This document shows positions 62,158 through 64,000 of a DNA stretch of 64,000 nucleotides, in pieces (within the stretch, counting starts at the first letter, position 1; every line of letters starts with the position of its first letter). Under the pieces are notes generated by a model. The model was given only the letters and a program-made list of their open reading frames with translations, did not search any database and was not told the origin of the DNA. The position numbers were made by a program, and so were the translations under genes. Origin of the DNA: Pseudomonas sp. ANT_H4 (GTDB lineage: Bacteria > Pseudomonadota > Gammaproteobacteria > Pseudomonadales > Pseudomonadaceae); the NCBI RefSeq assembly GCF_008369295.1, contig NZ_VOBG01000011.1, positions 1 through 64,000 of the forward strand, read 5' to 3'.

Positions 62158-62899
62158 CCCGGCCAACACAGCGCAGCGCCAGCAGACCCAACAGCAGGGT
62201 TTGATCACCGGCATCATCACGCTGCCATTCCGGTTTGTGGGCGTGCTGTTGGGGTCTTTGTTTCTGTCCATCGTGATCGAATGCGTGGGTATGCACCTGT
62301 TCTGGGCCGATCAAGGCTGGCGGCACGCGCAAGGCATGCTGGACTATGAACTGACGCAACTCTCACAACACTTCACACGCAGCGCCGTGGTGCAGGAACC
62401 GGGACAAACGGCGTCCTGGTTGGTAGAAACGGCTTACCAATGGGTGTTCGTCAAAAGCGGGCTCATCGACTGGATGCGCGATACATCCGCCAAGGCCAGT
62501 TCACCCAGCCAGGGAGCGGGTCGGGATTTCCGTTTTTATCTGAGTCAGGTTTATGTGTACCTGGAGAACTATCTGATCGCCAGTGCGTACACGCTACTGG
62601 TGTTCCTCGTCCGGCTGCTGGTGCTGGTACTGACCATTCCGCTATTTCTGATGGCAGCATTCGTCGGTCTGGTCGATGGCCTGGTGCGGCGGGACATCAG
62701 GCGCTTTGGTGCGGGCCGTGAGTCCGGCTTTGTCTACCACCGGGCAAAGGCCAGTCTGATGCCGCTCGCCGTCATGCCTTGGGTCCTTTACCTGACCCTG
62801 CCCGTCAGCGCACACCCGCTTCTTCTCTTGCTTCCCTGCGCAATTCTGTTAGGTGCCGCAACAGACCTCGCAGCAGGCAGCTTCAAAAAATACCTATAA
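62150..62899 (+). CDS. TIGR03747-family ICE membrane protein
   Basis: This 249-residue inner-membrane protein is of the TIGR03747 type, regularly encoded right after traD. It has four or five predicted helices (ITLPFRFVGVLLGSLFLSIVIECVGMHLF; LIASAYTLLVFLVRLLVLVLTIPLFLMAAFVGLVDGL; VMPWVLYLTLPVSAHPLLLLLPCAILLGA) and the loop RRDIRRFGAGRESGFVYHRAKASL. Start GTG 62150 overlaps traD by eight bases. It probably assists the coupling protein or mating-pair formation. The next genes expected in this operon are displaced by the HipA gene on the other strand. Confidence 0.83.
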   Translation: MSDPANTAQRQQTQQQGLITGIITLPFRFVGVLLGSLFLSIVIECVGMHLFWADQGWRHAQGMLDYELTQLSQHFTRSAVVQEPGQTASWLVETAYQWVFVKSGLIDWMRDTSAKASSPSQGAGRDFRFYLSQVYVYLENYLIASAYTLLVFLVRLLVLVLTIPLFLMAAFVGLVDGLVRRDIRRFGAGRESGFVYHRAKASLMPLAVMPWVLYLTLPVSAHPLLLLLPCAILLGAATDLAAGSFKKYL

Positions 62900-62914
62900 G
62901 TGCTGACCGGTATT

Positions 62915-64000
62915 TCAGGCCAGTAATGCCTGCGCCGCCTCCATTTGCTCGTGCTCAAACGCTGGAGCAAAATCGTCCAACTCGCTCGCTTGCAACCCCA
63001 CCACAGCACTGAGCGCAATCTGCCGCCAGTCCAGCACGGCGTCATACACTTCTGCCAGCACGGCCAACGCATCCTCCCGACTCAACGAAAAATAGGTGCT
63101 CCGCGCCAGCAGCATCTCAAGATCGGTGATCGGTCCATCCTCCTCCGACAGCCAGGTTTTCGACTCTCGCTCTTTGTCCGGGAAGGGATTGACGTCGAAT
63201 GCCGGTGCCAGCCGCCAGAGCCCCTTTTCCACATGAAGAAAGCCATGGTTCTGCAGGTGGTCATCCACATTGGTGATCAGTAGGTTAAAAACCAGTCGCC
63301 GCCACAGCTGCTGCACATCTGCGGTCGGTGCATGCCCCACGGAACGGATAGCATCGGCAATTTCGGTATAGCTTCGATCCTCTTCGCGCGACGCCTGCAG
63401 CAAAGATGCGGCGGACTGGTATGGAATACGCCCATCAGCACCATCGCGATCGAAACGGCGGATGATAGCGACCGGTACGCCATCCAGCTCTATGATACGG
63501 GCCGGCGCGGCATTGATACCTGCTTGTTTTGCCAAGCATAAGGCCAGCACTTCGCCGCGCGTCACGCTACGGGCGTCGCCCACGCTTGGGAATTTTCCAA
63601 TGGCGAGTGCACCATCCTCATCAACCACCGTGCTCTTGGGGCGCATCCCGCCGAGCGATGTGCCTTTGCCCTGAAGGTAACGCAAATCTTCAGTGCTTTC
63701 CTGACCTTTCTCAACTGCCCGGCTGGCTTGGTAGATGCGCTGCAATTCCAGCAGTGGCGGTGTAGCGCGCCGTCCATCTTCAATAGTCCGGCAATATTGT
63801 TCATTCTGATCGCGCAGTCTCAGCGCGCCGATCCGGCTGAAATCGTCAACCGCCAGCAGGTAGTCCATCTCTGTCAGCGACGCGAGCGATGGATTACCCT
63901 TACGACGCTTGGCATGGTCACGTGCGATGACCCGACGTCCCCAAGCGTCCGGTGCTGTATCGGCAATGGCGAAATGAAAGACCGAATCGTGAGCTGAGGG
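62915..64000 (-). CDS. HipA-type serine/threonine kinase toxin (5' end beyond window)
   Basis: At least 361 residues of a HipA-domain kinase are visible; the frame is open to the right edge, so the start lies outside. Visible motifs are AIADTAPDAWGRRVIARD (end of HipA_N) and GKGTSLGGMRPKSTVVDEDGALAIGKFPS (P-loop and ATP Lys region). Also present are RGEVLALCLAKQAGINAAPARIIE, the catalytic NVDDHLQNHGFL (Asp, His, Asn) and metal-binding APAFDVNPFPD. HipA phosphorylates targets such as GltX and causes dormancy. The partner HipB gene, normally upstream, would lie beyond 64000. It sits on the strand opposite the conjugation operon, 16 bases after the TIGR03747 gene, as inserted cargo that could stabilise the ICE. 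Confidence 0.88.
   Translation of the reverse strand, partial: PSAHDSVFHFAIADTAPDAWGRRVIARDHAKRRKGNPSLASLTEMDYLLAVDDFSRIGALRLRDQNEQYCRTIEDGRRATPPLLELQRIYQASRAVEKGQESTEDLRYLQGKGTSLGGMRPKSTVVDEDGALAIGKFPSVGDARSVTRGEVLALCLAKQAGINAAPARIIELDGVPVAIIRRFDRDGADGRIPYQSAASLLQASREEDRSYTEIADAIRSVGHAPTADVQQLWRRLVFNLLITNVDDHLQNHGFLHVEKGLWRLAPAFDVNPFPDKERESKTWLSEEDGPITDLEMLLARSTYFSLSREDALAVLAEVYDAVLDWRQIALSAVVGLQASELDDFAPAFEHEQMEAAQALLA

Overview
The window reads as Pseudomonas chromosome, most likely from the P. fluorescens group. Support comes from high GC, a REP-doublet (REPIN) at 363-494, Cup-type chaperone-usher fimbriae tied to an Rcs/Pvr (Roc-like) signalling locus, and a tRNA-Gly/tRNA-Glu pair carrying an ICEclc/PFGI-1-type integrative conjugative element (ICE). 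These assignments come from recognising protein families by eye; no database search was run.

Region 1 (1-11.1 kb) is ordinary core or flexible chromosome. It holds the tail of a truncated peptide-binding protein and a complete dipeptide/oligopeptide ABC transporter (two permeases, two ATPases). A zinc alcohol dehydrogenase divergent from an alpha/beta hydrolase follows. Then come an unknown 404-aa protein, a GNAT acetyltransferase, a cupin and a secreted M20 peptidase.

Region 2 (11.1-30.4 kb) is a surface-adhesion island. Two complete chaperone-usher fimbrial operons diverge from one control region at 16135-16416. The left one encodes pilin, chaperone, usher and adhesin. The right one encodes pilin, chaperone, usher, adhesin and two minor subunits. 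Next to them is a four-gene signalling block: an RcsB-like regulator, an RcsC-like hybrid kinase with an HPt domain, a PvrR/RocR-like REC-EAL phosphodiesterase and a PvrS-like hybrid kinase. The order matches the rcsB-rcsC-pvrR-pvrS block beside cupD on P. aeruginosa PAPI-1. A 14-bp motif resembling the enterobacterial RcsAB box occurs twice between the divergent fimbrial operons and once upstream of pvrS, giving a concrete regulatory model for the island.

Region 3 (30.4-34.0 kb) holds a HlyD-type/DUF2955 efflux pair, a frameshifted tyrosine-integrase remnant, and intact tRNA-Gly(GCC) and tRNA-Glu(TTC) genes on the minus strand.

Region 4 (34,047 to beyond the right edge) is one end of an ICE. 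It opens with a duplicated 3' end of tRNA-Gly, the attachment site type used by ICEclc. It carries a LysR regulator, an AlpA-like protein, ParA, a HicA-like small protein, ParB, DUF2857 and a STY4528-type replication protein. Then follow PFL_4669, DUF3158, SSB, a frameshifted GHKL-ATPase/HExxH protein, topoisomerase III, accessory genes (DUF5983-like, DUF3085, PAPS-reductase-like, STY4534/DUF3577, DUF932, two HGDWG-motif paralogues), and the conjugation genes PilL, PFL_4693, a transglycosylase, PFL_4695, TraD and TIGR03747. A HipA-type kinase gene on the opposite strand interrupts this last block and runs off the window. The integrase, relaxase and most of the mating-pair genes must lie outside.

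The most notable non-gene signals are in the ICE. One is an origin-like cluster inside the replication gene (a perfect DnaA box, palindromic iterons, then an A+T-rich tract). Another is an array of four ~100-bp repeats, each carrying a 17-bp palindrome, with a fifth copy of the palindrome upstream of topB. A third is an 18-bp perfect hairpin in a geneless 1.5-kb stretch after topB.
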